In this document: piece by piece, positions 35,792 to 45,610 of the stretch
Position numbering within the stretch: position 1 is the first letter of the stretch
Layout of the letters: each line of letters starts with the position of its first letter
From: Pseudomonas graminis
Lineage (GTDB): Bacteria > Pseudomonadota > Gammaproteobacteria > Pseudomonadales > Pseudomonadaceae
NCBI RefSeq assembly: GCF_002093745.1
Contig: NZ_MTSB01000012.1
Span: 1 to 64,000 of the forward strand
Reading direction: 5' to 3'
DNA length: 64,000 bases
Made by a program: the position numbers and the translations under genes
The notes under the pieces: generated by a model
What the model saw: only the letters and a program-made list of their open reading frames with translations
Told to the model about the DNA's origin: nothing
Database searches by the model: none

Positions 35792-37414
35792 GTGAAGAAC
35801 TGGACCTTGCGCCAACGGATACTGGCGAGCTTTGCCGTCATCATTGCAATCATGCTGTTGATGGTGGTCGTGTCGTATTCCCGGTTGTTGTCCATCGAGA
35901 ACAGCGAGGAACAGGTTCGCCTCGACGCGTTGCCCGGCGTCTACTACAGCACGCTGGTCCGCAGCGCCTGGGGCGAAAGCTACATCCGCACACTGGAGTT
36001 GATCTCCGAAGGTGCCGCGCGCCCGCTGACCAAGCAAGAGAAAGACCAGTACAAAGGCTTCGAGGAAAACCTTCAGGCCCAGATGGACGGTTACAAGAAG
36101 TCCATTTTCGATAAAGAAGACAGTGACAGCTTCACGCTTTTTGAAAAGCGTCGCGAAGAGTACTCGCGCACGCTCAACGAAGTGCTTGCCAACTACGATC
36201 GCGGTGATTACGCGGCCGCACGGGCCGAGTTTTTCGGCGACGTGAACCCGGTCTGGCTGACGGGCCGCAAGCAGCTCAACGAACTCATCGTCGCCAACAA
36301 GAAGCTGGCTGACGAAGCCACCAACAATATTGTCAATTCGGTGTTGAGCGCCAAGATCAGCATGATCCTGTCGCTGCTGATTGCCGTGATGGCGGCGGCT
36401 GCCTGCGGCCTGCTGCTGATGCGTTCGATCATGGCACCGATGCAGCTCATCGTGCGTATTCTCGACATCATGCGCACCGGCGACCTGAGCACGCGCCTCA
36501 GCCTGGCTCGCAAGGACGAGTTCAACGCGGTCGAGACCGGCTTCAACGACATGATGACTGAACTCACCTCACTGGTCTCCCAGGCCCAACGCTCTTCCGT
36601 GCAGGTCACGACGTCGGTCACCGAGATCGCCGCGACCTCGCGCCAGCAACAGGCGACCGCGACGGAAACCGCTGCGACCACCACCGAAATCGGTGCGACC
36701 TCGCGAGAAATCGCTGCCACCTCGCGCGACCTGGTGCGCACCATGACCGAAGTCACGTCGGCCGCCGATCAGGCGTCGATCCTTGCCGGTTCCGGCCAGC
36801 AAGGTCTGGCGCGCATGGAAGAGACCATGCATCAAGTCATGGGCGCGGCCAATCTGGTCAACGCCAAACTGGCCATCCTCAACGAGAAGGCCGGTAACAT
36901 CAATCAGGTGGTCGTCACCATCGTCAAGGTGGCCGATCAGACCAACCTGCTGTCGCTGAATGCGGCCATCGAGGCCGAAAAAGCGGGCGAGTACGGTCGC
37001 GGTTTTGCGGTGGTTGCCACTGAAGTCCGTCGTCTGGCCGACCAGACCGCTGTCGCCACTTACGATATAGAACAGATGGTGCGCGAAATCCAGTCAGCTG
37101 TGTCTGCCGGGGTCATGGGCATGGACAAGTTCTCCGAGGAAGTGCGCCGTGGCATGTTCGAAGTCACTCAGGTCGGCGAGCAATTGTCGCAGATCATTCA
37201 TCAGGTTCAGGCGCTGGCCCCGCGCGTGCTGATGGTCAATGAAGGCATGCAGGCTCAGGCTACGGGTGCCGAGCAGATCAATCAGGCACTGGTGCAACTG
37301 GCCGACGCCAGCAGCCAGACCGTCGACTCATTGCGCCAAGCCAGTTTCGCCATCGACGAGTTGAGTCAGGTTGCGGTCGGCTTGCGCAGTGGCGTATCGC
37401 GCTTCAAGGTCTGA
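35792..37414 (+). CDS. wspA: WspA, membrane surface-sensing chemoreceptor
   Basis: A 540-residue methyl-accepting protein that senses surface contact and activates WspE. The first membrane helix (about 9-28; ILASFAVIIAIMLLMVVV) is followed by a four-helix periplasmic region (about 30-185), a second helix (about 188-210), HAMP, and the signalling hairpin with the tip VADQTNLLSLNAAIEAEKAGE near 385. The GTG was chosen because GAGGG lies 6 bp before it and it gives the family N-terminus MKNWTLRQRIL; an ATG two codons earlier abuts that ribosome site. First of seven genes in the wsp operon. Confidence 0.95.
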   Translation: MKNWTLRQRILASFAVIIAIMLLMVVVSYSRLLSIENSEEQVRLDALPGVYYSTLVRSAWGESYIRTLELISEGAARPLTKQEKDQYKGFEENLQAQMDGYKKSIFDKEDSDSFTLFEKRREEYSRTLNEVLANYDRGDYAAARAEFFGDVNPVWLTGRKQLNELIVANKKLADEATNNIVNSVLSAKISMILSLLIAVMAAAACGLLLMRSIMAPMQLIVRILDIMRTGDLSTRLSLARKDEFNAVETGFNDMMTELTSLVSQAQRSSVQVTTSVTEIAATSRQQQATATETAATTTEIGATSREIAATSRDLVRTMTEVTSAADQASILAGSGQQGLARMEETMHQVMGAANLVNAKLAILNEKAGNINQVVVTIVKVADQTNLLSLNAAIEAEKAGEYGRGFAVVATEVRRLADQTAVATYDIEQMVREIQSAVSAGVMGMDKFSEEVRRGMFEVTQVGEQLSQIIHQVQALAPRVLMVNEGMQAQATGAEQINQALVQLADASSQTVDSLRQASFAIDELSQVAVGLRSGVSRFKV

Positions 37415-37423
37415 GTCCGGACC

Positions 37424-37960
37424 ATGACGGAGCAATCGCCGAGGCGCAACGTTTCATCAGTGACCGCCAACAAGCTCTTCCTGCTGTTTTGCATCGGTGA
37501 AGACCGCTACGCGCTGGAAGCGACCGAAATCGCGGAAATCCTGCCGCGGGTAAAGCTCAAGAAAATTGCCAGAGCGCCCGACTGGGTTGCCGGGATTTTC
37601 GCGCACCGTGGCGAGATCGTGCCAGTCATCGATATCAGCGCGCTCAATTGCGGCCAGCCGGCGCGTGCGCGCACCAGCACCCGCATGATTTTGGTGAACT
37701 ACCGGTACAACGATGCTCACCCGGCGCAGTTGCTCGGGCTGATTCTGGAACAGGCGACGGAAACCCTGCGCTGCCCGGCCTCTCAGTTCAAGGCGTACGG
37801 ACTGGACAATCGTCTGTCGCCGTACCTGGGGCCGGTCCGCGAAGATGAACAGGGGCTGCTGCAATGGATTCACGTGCAGGAGCTGCTGAGCGAACCGGTG
37901 CGCGAGCTTCTGTACCCGGTGGTGCCGATAAACCTCGAATTGCTTGAGGATGCGCCATGA
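37424..37960 (+). CDS. wspB: WspB, CheW-like coupling protein
   Basis: A 178-residue CheW-domain scaffold linking WspA to the kinase WspE. The CheW fold spans about 15-165, with YALEATEIAEILPRVKLKKI near 26 and PDWVAGIFAHRGEIVPVIDI near 48. It lies 9 bp after wspA and its stop overlaps the wspC start (ATGA), implying translational coupling. WspB is one of two CheW proteins in Wsp; loss of it alone uncouples signalling in known species. Confidence 0.94.
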   Translation: MTEQSPRRNVSSVTANKLFLLFCIGEDRYALEATEIAEILPRVKLKKIARAPDWVAGIFAHRGEIVPVIDISALNCGQPARARTSTRMILVNYRYNDAHPAQLLGLILEQATETLRCPASQFKAYGLDNRLSPYLGPVREDEQGLLQWIHVQELLSEPVRELLYPVVPINLELLEDAP

Positions 37961-39231
37961 AGGTTGATGATTCGCGCTTCTTCAGTTTTCTGAAGGATCG
38001 CATCGGGCTCGATGTGACCTCGGTGGGCGAGGCCATTATCGAGCGCGCCTTGCGTCAGCGGGAAACGGCGTCCAACTGCCCCGACAGCGATGCCTACTGG
38101 CACCTGCTGATTACCTCGCCCCAAGAGCAGCAAGCGCTGATCGAGGCGGTGATCGTCCCCGAGACCTGGTTTTTTCGCTACCCGGAATCGTTTCTCACCC
38201 TGGGCCTGCTGGCCCGTGAGCGCGTAGAGAGCCTTGCCGGGGTGCGGCCGCTGCGCATTCTGAGTTTGCCGTGTTCGACCGGTGAAGAGCCCTATTCCAT
38301 TGCGATGGCATTGCTGGATGCGGGTGTCGATCCGCGGCAGTTCACAGTCGATGCGATAGACATCAGCCCGGTGTCGATTGCCAAAGCCGAATCCGGCATC
38401 TACGGCAAGAACTCGTTTCGCGGCACTGACATTGGCTATCGCGAACGGTTTTTCAACCCGGTTGCCAACGGGTTTGCCATCGCCGATTCGATTCGCGCCT
38501 GCGTCAACTTTCAGGCCGGCAACCTGCTCGACCCGAAACTGGCAAAGCAGTTGGCCTATGACATCGTATTTTGTCGCAATCTGGTGATCTATTTCGATCA
38601 GCCGACCCAGCAACGGGTCTTTCAAGTGCTCAAACAGTTGACCCGGGAAGACGGCCTGCTGTTCATCGGCCCGGCCGAGGGCAACCTGCTGGCGGGGATC
38701 GGTATGCGCTCCATCGGCATTGCCCAGTCGTTCGCATTCCGCCATGCGCCCGCTGCGGCGCCCGCGCCGGTGCATCCAGCGGCCTACAGCTTGCCGCGTC
38801 CGGCGCCTGAACCGCCTCCGTCAGCGCCTGCACCGCGCCCCGTGCCTGCGGCCCGCACGTCCGCCGCCTTTGCGCCCCTCGTGAAAAAAGACACCCCGGC
38901 CGGCAACGCGGGCGTTTCGGCATTGCTCGAGAACATCGCGGCGCTTGCCAACGAGGGTAAAAGCGCCGAAGCCCGTGTGGCCTGCGACCGCTACCTGCAA
39001 CAGCACGAACCGGTGGCGCAGGTGTTCTACTGGCTGGGGCTGCTCAGCGAAGTAGAGGGCAATGTGGCCCAGGCTCAGGGTTTTTATCGCAAGGCGTTGT
39101 ACCTGCAGCCGCAGCACCGCGAATCGCTGGCCCAGCTGGCCGCGCTGTTGGCCGCTCAGGGCGACAGCGCCGGTGCCCGGCGTTTGCAGGACCGTGCGGC
39201 CCGTGGTGTGAATAAACAAGGAAATCATTGA
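37957..39231 (+). CDS. wspC: WspC, CheR-type methyltransferase with TPR tail
   Basis: A 424-residue AdoMet-dependent methyltransferase that methylates WspA glutamates, opposing WspF. An N-terminal CheR helical domain (about 1-65) is followed by the catalytic domain: IVPETWFFRYPESF near 66, then the AdoMet site LSLPCSTGEEPYSIAMAL near 105 and VFCRNLVIYFDQ near 206. A Pro/Ala-rich linker (about 270-310) leads to a TPR-like tail (about 325-415) typical of WspC but absent from plain CheR. Overlaps both neighbours by 4 bp. Confidence 0.94.
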   Translation: MKVDDSRFFSFLKDRIGLDVTSVGEAIIERALRQRETASNCPDSDAYWHLLITSPQEQQALIEAVIVPETWFFRYPESFLTLGLLARERVESLAGVRPLRILSLPCSTGEEPYSIAMALLDAGVDPRQFTVDAIDISPVSIAKAESGIYGKNSFRGTDIGYRERFFNPVANGFAIADSIRACVNFQAGNLLDPKLAKQLAYDIVFCRNLVIYFDQPTQQRVFQVLKQLTREDGLLFIGPAEGNLLAGIGMRSIGIAQSFAFRHAPAAAPAPVHPAAYSLPRPAPEPPPSAPAPRPVPAARTSAAFAPLVKKDTPAGNAGVSALLENIAALANEGKSAEARVACDRYLQQHEPVAQVFYWLGLLSEVEGNVAQAQGFYRKALYLQPQHRESLAQLAALLAAQGDSAGARRLQDRAARGVNKQGNH

Positions 39232-39917
39232 TGACGGGCCTGTCCGGTTTTTCCAGCCTTACTCATGATCAGGCACAGGACATCGACGATTGCTGGAACC
39301 GCATCGGTATCCACGGTGACCGCTCGTGTCCGTTGCTGGCAGAGCATATTCATTGCCGCAATTGCGCGGTGTATTCCGCTGCCGCTACGCGTTTGCTGGA
39401 TCGCTATGCGCTGGCTCAGGAGCACCACGAGCAGTTTCAGGGCTCGGTGTTACAGCGCGACATCAAGACCCGTTCGATTCTGGTGTTTCGCCTCGGCGAA
39501 GAGTGGCTGGGGCTGGTTTCCCGTTGCCTGTCGGAAGTTGCCCCGCAACAGGCCATTCACTCGCTGCCGCATCAGCGTTCGCGTGCGATGCTGGGTGTCG
39601 CCAACGTACGTGGCGCTCTGGTAGCGTGCATATCCCTGGTTGAGTTGCTTGGGCTGGACAGTAACCCTGTGGTGGCGTCGGCGCGCGCTTTGCCGCGCAT
39701 GCTGATCGTTGCTGTCGAGGGCGGTCCGGTGGTGGTCCCTGTGGACGAGGTGGACGGGATTCACGCCATCGACGAGAGCGAGCTTGACGCCGCCTCTGCG
39801 TCCGGCACGCACGCCAATGCCCGCTTCACCCGCGGCGTATTGCAATGGAAAGACCGCAGCCTGCGTTGGCTTGACGAAGAACAGTTGTTGTCGGCGGTGC
39901 ATCGGAGCCTCACATGA
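39228..39917 (+). CDS. wspD: WspD, second CheW-like coupling protein with four-Cys N-terminus
   Basis: A 229-residue scaffold with a C-terminal CheW domain (about 75-225). The N-terminal 60 residues hold Cys21, Cys33, Cys42 and Cys45 (DDCWNRIG, SCPLL, HCRNC). I recall this motif in other Pseudomonas CheW-like proteins, but its role is unknown to me; the spacing would suit a metal or Fe-S site. Both ends overlap neighbours by 4 bp. The role is inferred from position and domain. Confidence 0.92.
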   Translation: MMTGLSGFSSLTHDQAQDIDDCWNRIGIHGDRSCPLLAEHIHCRNCAVYSAAATRLLDRYALAQEHHEQFQGSVLQRDIKTRSILVFRLGEEWLGLVSRCLSEVAPQQAIHSLPHQRSRAMLGVANVRGALVACISLVELLGLDSNPVVASARALPRMLIVAVEGGPVVVPVDEVDGIHAIDESELDAASASGTHANARFTRGVLQWKDRSLRWLDEEQLLSAVHRSLT

Positions 39918-42274
39918 CGCCAGATCAAATGCGTGACGCTTCACTGTTCGAACTGTTTACCCTGGAGGCCGATGCGCAGACTCAGGTCTTGAGTGCCGGC
40001 CTGCTGGAGCTCGAACGTAATCCGACCCAGGCGGACCAACTGGAAGCCTGCATGCGCGCGGCCCATTCGCTCAAGGGTGCGGCGCGGATTGTCGGCGTCG
40101 ATTTCGGCGTCAGCGTCGCGCATGTGATGGAAGATTGCCTGGTCAGCGCCCAGGAAGGTCGCCTGTTGTTGCAGGCCGAGCACATCGACGCGTTGTTGTC
40201 CGGCACTGACCTGCTGATGCGCATTGCCACGCCAGGCGGCAACAGCGTCGGCCAGCCTGACATCGACCGTTACGTCGAGCGGCTCAACGCGCTGCTGGCG
40301 TCCGGTGCCGGCGCGGCACGCACGGTCAGCACGCCGCTGATCGACCCGTTGCTGGCCAGTGCAATGCAGCAGCTTGAATCGGCCTCTGGCGCCACATCGG
40401 CATCCACGGCCCCTGTCATTGATCCGCTGGCCGCCGACTTGCGCCTCGATACGCCCGCGCCGCCACCGGTTCCCGAGCCCGAAGCGCCGTTCACCCCGTT
40501 GCGCGAACGTCGGGTGGCCGAGGGCGGCGAGCGTGTCTTGCGAGTGACCGCCGAGCGCCTGAACGGGCTGCTGGATATGTCGAGCAAGTCGCTGGTGGAA
40601 ACCCAGCGACTCAAGCCGTTGCTGGCCGGTATGCAACGGCTCAAGCGTCTGCAAAGCAGCAGCGACCGAGCGCTTGAAGTGCTGGGCGCCAGTTTCGGCG
40701 AAGAAGGCCCTGGCGCCGATGTGCAGAAAGCGCTGGAAGATGCGCGTGGCCTGTTGTCTCAGGCGCAACACATGCTGGCCCAGCAAACAGCCGAACTGGA
40801 TGAGTTCGGCTGGCAGTCGGCGCAACGCGCCCAATTGCTGTATGACACCGCGCTGGCCTGCCGCATGCGGCCGTTCGCCGACGTATTGACTGGCCAGGCG
40901 CGCATGGTTCGCGACCTGGGGCGTGAACTCGGTAAACAGGTCCGTTTGCAGATCGAAGGCGAAAAGACCCAGGTTGATCGCGACGTGCTGGAGAAGCTCG
41001 AAGCACCGCTGACCCATCTGTTGCGCAATGCGGTGGACCACGGCATCGAATCGCCGGAAAAGCGTGTTGCCTGCGGCAAGGAACCTGAAGGCCTGATTCG
41101 TTTGCAAGCCTCTCATCAGGCCGGGTTACTGGTCGTGGAGCTGAGTGACGACGGCGGCGGTGTGGACCTTGAACGTCTGCGCCAGAGCATCGTCGAGCGC
41201 AAGCTTTCGCCCGCCGAAACCGCCCTGCAATTGAGTGAAGAAGAGCTGTTGAGTTTTCTGTTCCTGCCCGGCTTCAGCATGCGTGACAAGGTCACGCAGA
41301 TTTCCGGACGCGGCGTCGGGCTGGACGCCGTGCAGCATATGGTTCGTCAGATGCATGGCAGTGTCGAGTTGCAGCAATGGGCCGGCGAGGGCAGCCGTTT
41401 CAGAATCGAAATGCCACTGACACTGTCCGTCGTGCGCAGCCTGGTGGTGGAGGTGGGCGGTGAGGCCTATGCCTTCCCGCTGGCTCACATCGAGCGCATG
41501 CGTGACTTGCAGCCCGACGACATCGTGCAGCTTGAAGGGCGCCAGCACTTCTGGGACGAGGAGCGCCACGTGGGTCTGGTCTCGGCCAGCCAGTTGCTGA
41601 ATCGACCCCCTGCACAGAACGCCGGAGAAGCCCTCAAGGTCGTGGTCATTCGCGAGCGCGACGCCGTGTATGGCGTGGCCGTCGAGCGTTTCATCGGCGA
41701 GCGCACGCTGGTGGTCATGCCGCTGGACGCGCGTCTTGGCAAGGTTCAGGACGTGTCGGCAGGCGCCTTGCTCGATGACGGGTCGGTGGTGTTGATCATT
41801 GACGTCGAAGACATGCTGCGCTCGGTGGAAAAACTGCTGAATACCGGACGGCTGGAGCGTATCGACCGGCGCAATCGTCAGGTCGATCAGGTTTCGCGCA
41901 AACGGGTACTCGTCGTCGATGACTCTTTGACGGTTCGCGAACTGGAACGCAAGCTGCTGGTGGGACGCGGCTACGAGGTCTCGGTGGCCGTGGATGGCAT
42001 GGATGGCTGGAACGCCTTGCGTGCCGAAGACTTCGATCTGCTGATCACCGACATCGACATGCCGCGCATGGACGGCATCGAGCTGGTGACGCTGTTGCGC
42101 CGCGACACCCGCTTGCAGTCTCTGCCGGTAATGGTCGTTTCCTACAAGGATCGCGAAGAAGACCGACGTCGCGGTCTGGATGCCGGTGCCGATTATTACC
42201 TGGCCAAAGCCAGTTTCCATGATGATGCCTTGCTCGATGCGGTTGCCGAATTGATAGGAGACGCGCAAGGATGA
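39914..42274 (+). CDS. wspE: WspE, CheA-CheY hybrid histidine kinase
   Basis: A 786-residue kinase that phosphorylates the diguanylate cyclase WspR and the methylesterase WspF. The N-terminal HPt has His51 (RAAHSLKGAARI). A Pro/Ala-rich linker (about 130-205) precedes the dimerisation region and HATPase (LLRNAVDHGIESPEKR near 373; SGRGVGLDAVQHMVRQ near 465). Then come a CheW regulatory domain (about 500-640) and a C-terminal receiver with Asp713 (LITDIDMPRMDG). No CheY/CheB-binding P2 domain is visible, as is typical of WspE. Overlaps wspD and wspF by 4 bp. Confidence 0.95.
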   Translation: MTPDQMRDASLFELFTLEADAQTQVLSAGLLELERNPTQADQLEACMRAAHSLKGAARIVGVDFGVSVAHVMEDCLVSAQEGRLLLQAEHIDALLSGTDLLMRIATPGGNSVGQPDIDRYVERLNALLASGAGAARTVSTPLIDPLLASAMQQLESASGATSASTAPVIDPLAADLRLDTPAPPPVPEPEAPFTPLRERRVAEGGERVLRVTAERLNGLLDMSSKSLVETQRLKPLLAGMQRLKRLQSSSDRALEVLGASFGEEGPGADVQKALEDARGLLSQAQHMLAQQTAELDEFGWQSAQRAQLLYDTALACRMRPFADVLTGQARMVRDLGRELGKQVRLQIEGEKTQVDRDVLEKLEAPLTHLLRNAVDHGIESPEKRVACGKEPEGLIRLQASHQAGLLVVELSDDGGGVDLERLRQSIVERKLSPAETALQLSEEELLSFLFLPGFSMRDKVTQISGRGVGLDAVQHMVRQMHGSVELQQWAGEGSRFRIEMPLTLSVVRSLVVEVGGEAYAFPLAHIERMRDLQPDDIVQLEGRQHFWDEERHVGLVSASQLLNRPPAQNAGEALKVVVIRERDAVYGVAVERFIGERTLVVMPLDARLGKVQDVSAGALLDDGSVVLIIDVEDMLRSVEKLLNTGRLERIDRRNRQVDQVSRKRVLVVDDSLTVRELERKLLVGRGYEVSVAVDGMDGWNALRAEDFDLLITDIDMPRMDGIELVTLLRRDTRLQSLPVMVVSYKDREEDRRRGLDAGADYYLAKASFHDDALLDAVAELIGDAQG

Positions 42275-43281
42275 AGATTGCCATCGTCAATGACATGCCC
42301 CTGGCGATAGAGGCTTTGCGTCGGGCGCTGGCCTTCGAACCTGCGCACCAGATCGTGTGGGTGGCGGCCAACGGCGCAGACGCGGTGCAGCGCTGCATTG
42401 ATCAGACCCCGGATCTGATCCTGATGGACCTGATCATGCCGGTGATGGATGGCGTTGAGGCAACACGCCGAATCATGGCCGAAACGCCATGCGCAATCGT
42501 CATCGTGACCGTCAACCGCGAGCAGAACATGCGTCGTGTCTTCGAGGCCATGGGCCACGGCGCGCTGGACGTGGTGGACACGCCTGCCATTGGCGGCCCC
42601 AACCCCAGAGACGCAGCGATGCCGCTGCTGCGCAAGATCCTCAATATTGAATGGCTGATCGGGCAGCGCGGCAGCCGTGAACGGGTGGTGGCAGCGCCGT
42701 CTCGGGATTCGGTAAAGCGCGACCGGTTGATCGCCATCGGGTCTTCCGCCGGCGGTCCGGCGGCGCTGGAGATTCTTCTCAAGGGTCTTCCGGCCAATTT
42801 TTCACCGGCCATCGTGCTGGTGCAGCACGTTGACCAGGTGTTTGCAGCGGGTATGGCAGACTGGCTGTGTTCGGTGTCCGGCGTACCCGTGCGGCTGGCA
42901 ACAGAGGGCGAACCCCCTCAGCCCGGTGTGGTGTTACTGGCCGGGACCAATCATCATATCCGGCTGTTGAAGGACGGTACGCTGGCGTATACGGCGGAAC
43001 CGGTGAATGAAATCTACAGGCCCTCGATTGATGTGTTTTTCGAGAGCGTGACCCGTTACTGGAGTGGTGAGGCAGTGGGCGTTCTGCTGACCGGCATGGG
43101 GCGCGACGGCGCGCAAGGGCTCAAGGCAATGCGTGAGCGGGGGTTTCTGACCATCGCTCAGGATCAGGCCAGCTCTGCCGTGTATGGCATGCCCAAGGCG
43201 GCCGCCGCCATTGATGCAGCGGTTGAAATACGCCCGCTGCTCACCATTGCACCTCGCCTCATCGAGGTATTTACCCAATGA
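42271..43281 (+). CDS. wspF: WspF, CheB-type methylesterase
   Basis: A 336-residue receiver-esterase that demethylates WspA and so damps the system; loss of function gives wrinkly colonies in related species. The receiver carries Asp53 (LILMDLIMPVMDG). The esterase domain has the catalytic Ser in AIGSSAGGPAALE near 155, His in LVQHVDQVFAAGM and Asp in LTGMGRDGAQGL near 276. The gene looks intact, with no frameshift, so Wsp should be under normal feedback in this strain. Confidence 0.95.
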   Translation: MKIAIVNDMPLAIEALRRALAFEPAHQIVWVAANGADAVQRCIDQTPDLILMDLIMPVMDGVEATRRIMAETPCAIVIVTVNREQNMRRVFEAMGHGALDVVDTPAIGGPNPRDAAMPLLRKILNIEWLIGQRGSRERVVAAPSRDSVKRDRLIAIGSSAGGPAALEILLKGLPANFSPAIVLVQHVDQVFAAGMADWLCSVSGVPVRLATEGEPPQPGVVLLAGTNHHIRLLKDGTLAYTAEPVNEIYRPSIDVFFESVTRYWSGEAVGVLLTGMGRDGAQGLKAMRERGFLTIAQDQASSAVYGMPKAAAAIDAAVEIRPLLTIAPRLIEVFTQ

Positions 43282-43326
43282 TTGTTCAGGTCAAATTACT
43301 GACTGTCGGCGAACAGGAGACAATTC

Positions 43327-44331
43327 ATGGATGACCTGCACAAGGACGACATCACCACACCGGACGAGAACAGCGCAATGGTGCTGCTGGTGGATGATCA
43401 GGCCATGATTGGCGAAGCAGTACGGCGCGGGCTGGCCGGTCACGAATCGATCGACTTCCACTTTTGCGCGGATCCACATCAGGCGATTGCTCAGGCGGTG
43501 CAGATCAAACCGACTGTCATTCTTCAGGACCTGGTCATGCCGGGGCTGGACGGTTTGACGCTGGTGCGTGAATACCGCAGTAACCCGCTGACTCGCGACA
43601 TCCCGATCATCGTTCTGTCCACCAAGGAAGATCCGCTGATCAAGAGCGCGGCATTTACAGCCGGGGCCAACGACTACCTGGTAAAGCTGCCGGACAACAT
43701 CGAACTGGTCGCACGCATTCGTTATCACTCGCGCTCGTACATGACGCTGCTGCAGCGTGATGAAGCCTACCGCGCCTTGCGCGTCAGCCAGCAACAGTTG
43801 CTCGACACCAACCTGGTGTTGCAGCGCCTGATGAACTCCGATGGCCTGACCGGGCTGTCGAACCGGCGTCATTTCGATGAATACCTGGAGCTGGAATGGC
43901 GCAGGGCGGTACGTGACCAGTCACAGTTGTCGCTGTTGATGATCGATGTCGACTACTTCAAAGCCTACAACGACAACTTCGGGCATCTGGAGGGCGACGA
44001 AGCCCTGCGTCAGGTGGCCAAGGCGATCCGTAACAGTTGCAGTCGCCCGTCCGACTTGCCGGCACGCTACGGTGGGGAAGAGTTCGCGATGGTGCTGCCC
44101 AATACGTCGCCGGGGGGCGCACGCCTGCTGGCGGAGAAACTGCGGCAGAGCGTGGCAGGCATGAACATTCCGCATATCGCCCCGACGCCGGGTTCCAGTC
44201 TGACCGTCAGTATCGGCGTTGCAACCGTGACGCCGCAGCTGGAGATGTCCAGTCGCCAACTGATTCTGGATGCCGACAAAGGGCTTTATGTGGCAAAGAA
44301 CAACGGGCGCAATCAGGTGGCGGCGGGCTGA
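43327..44331 (+). CDS. wspR: WspR, REC-GGDEF diguanylate cyclase
   Basis: A 334-residue output enzyme that makes c-di-GMP when phosphorylated by WspE. The receiver has Asp68 ([13 protein letters not shown]). A coiled linker (about 135-165) joins the GGDEF domain, with the active motif GGEEF at 249-253 and an RxxD inhibitory site at Arg240-Pro-Ser-Asp243, so product inhibition should be retained. It sits 45 bp after wspF with its own GGAG ribosome site, allowing separate tuning. Its product is the substrate of the REC-EAL protein encoded 23 kb upstream. Confidence 0.96.
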   Translation: MDDLHKDDITTPDENSAMVLLVDDQAMIGEAVRRGLAGHESIDFHFCADPHQAIAQAVQIKPTVILQDLVMPGLDGLTLVREYRSNPLTRDIPIIVLSTKEDPLIKSAAFTAGANDYLVKLPDNIELVARIRYHSRSYMTLLQRDEAYRALRVSQQQLLDTNLVLQRLMNSDGLTGLSNRRHFDEYLELEWRRAVRDQSQLSLLMIDVDYFKAYNDNFGHLEGDEALRQVAKAIRNSCSRPSDLPARYGGEEFAMVLPNTSPGGARLLAEKLRQSVAGMNIPHIAPTPGSSLTVSIGVATVTPQLEMSSRQLILDADKGLYVAKNNGRNQVAAG

Positions 44332-44445
44332 TACGGCCGGCAGCCGCCAAATGGCAGGATAACGGTGCCATACGGGCTGCTTTCACAGCCCTGCCTGGGG
44401 TATACTCGTCGGCTTTGAAAATTTCGCCTGCGAGTGCTGCCTACC

Positions 44446-45541
44446 ATGGAAATCAACCCGATCCTAAACAGCATCAAGGATTTGTCCGAGCGCTCCGAAA
44501 CCATTCGGGGGTATCTTTGACTACGATCACAAACATGATCGTCTGACCGAAGTCAACCGCGAGCTCGAAGATCCAGCTGTCTGGAACAACCCGGCCTACG
44601 CCCAGGAACTGGGGCGTGAGCGCTCCCTGCTGGCGCAGATCGTAGAAACCCTGGACGAAATGTCCTCCGGGCTGGCCGATGCCAAAGACCTGTTGCTGAT
44701 GTCCGCCGAAGAAGAAGACCAGGCGGCTGTCGATGACGTGGCTGCCGAAGTCGAGCGCCTGCGCGAGTCGCTGGAAAAACTCGAATTTCGCCGCATGTTC
44801 AGTGGCGACATGGACCCCAACAACGCTTACCTGGACATCCAGGCCGGCTCCGGCGGCACCGAAGCCCAGGACTGGGCCAACATCCTGCTGCGCATGTACC
44901 TGCGCTGGGCTGACAAGCGCGGCTTCGACGCAACCATCATGGAACTGTCTGCCGGTGAAGTCGCCGGTATCAAGGGCGCTACCGTGCATATCAAGGGTGA
45001 ATACGCCTTTGGCTGGTTGCGTACCGAAATCGGTGTTCACCGTCTGGTGCGCAAGAGCCCGTTCGACTCCGGCAACCGTCGCCACACCTCGTTCTCGGCC
45101 GTTTTCGTTTCGCCTGAAATCGATGACAACATCGAAATTGACATCAACCCGTCGGACCTGCGCATCGACACGTACCGGTCCTCCGGTGCCGGTGGTCAGC
45201 ACGTCAACACCACCGACTCGGCGGTGCGTATCACCCACGTTCCGACCAACACCGTGGTCAGTTGCCAGAACGAACGTTCCCAGCATGCGAACAAGGACAC
45301 CGCCATGAAAATGCTGCGGGCCCGTTTGTATGAGCAGGAAGTGCAGAAGCGCAACGCAGCGTCCCAGGCGCTGGAAGACACCAAGTCCGACATTGGCTGG
45401 GGTCACCAGATTCGCTCCTATGTGCTGGACGCTTCGCGCATCAAGGACCTGCGGACCAACATCGAACGCAGCGATTGCGACAAAGTGCTTGATGGCGATA
45501 TCGACGAATACCTGATCGCAAGCCTCAAGCAAGGGCTGTAA
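44446..45541 (+). CDS. prfB: Peptide chain release factor 2 (programmed +1 frameshift)
   Basis: RF2, about 364 residues after frameshifting, releases peptides at UGA and UAA. The first 24 codons (starting [13 protein letters not shown]) end in an in-frame UGA at codon 25, then the ribosome shifts +1 and continues to the stop at 45541. The main frame holds SPF (RKSPFDSG), which reads the stop codon, and GGQ (GAGGQHVN), which triggers hydrolysis, so the protein is functional and not a pseudogene. TATACT at 44401-44406 is the best -10 candidate. lysS follows by 69 bp; this pairing is conserved in Pseudomonas. Confidence 0.97.
44506..44521 (+). promoter_or_regulatory. RF2 programmed frameshift site
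   Basis: An internal Shine-Dalgarno-like GGGGG (44507-44511) lies three bases before CTT-TGA-C, where UGA is 44518-44520 and the slip omits T44518. This matches the canonical AGGGGGTATCTTTGAC recoding signal, by which low RF2 raises its own synthesis. Confidence 0.95.
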
Positions 45542-45610
45542 ACCGTCAGCCGACCCCTCAAGCCCCTCGTCGCAAGGCGAGGGCGAACCCGTGATGGAAT
45601 ATCTAAAGAC

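Noticed and set aside
44518..44520. In-frame stop early in prfB suggesting a pseudogene
   Set aside because: It is the conserved programmed-frameshift UGA, with the internal Shine-Dalgarno and CTT-TGA-C in place.
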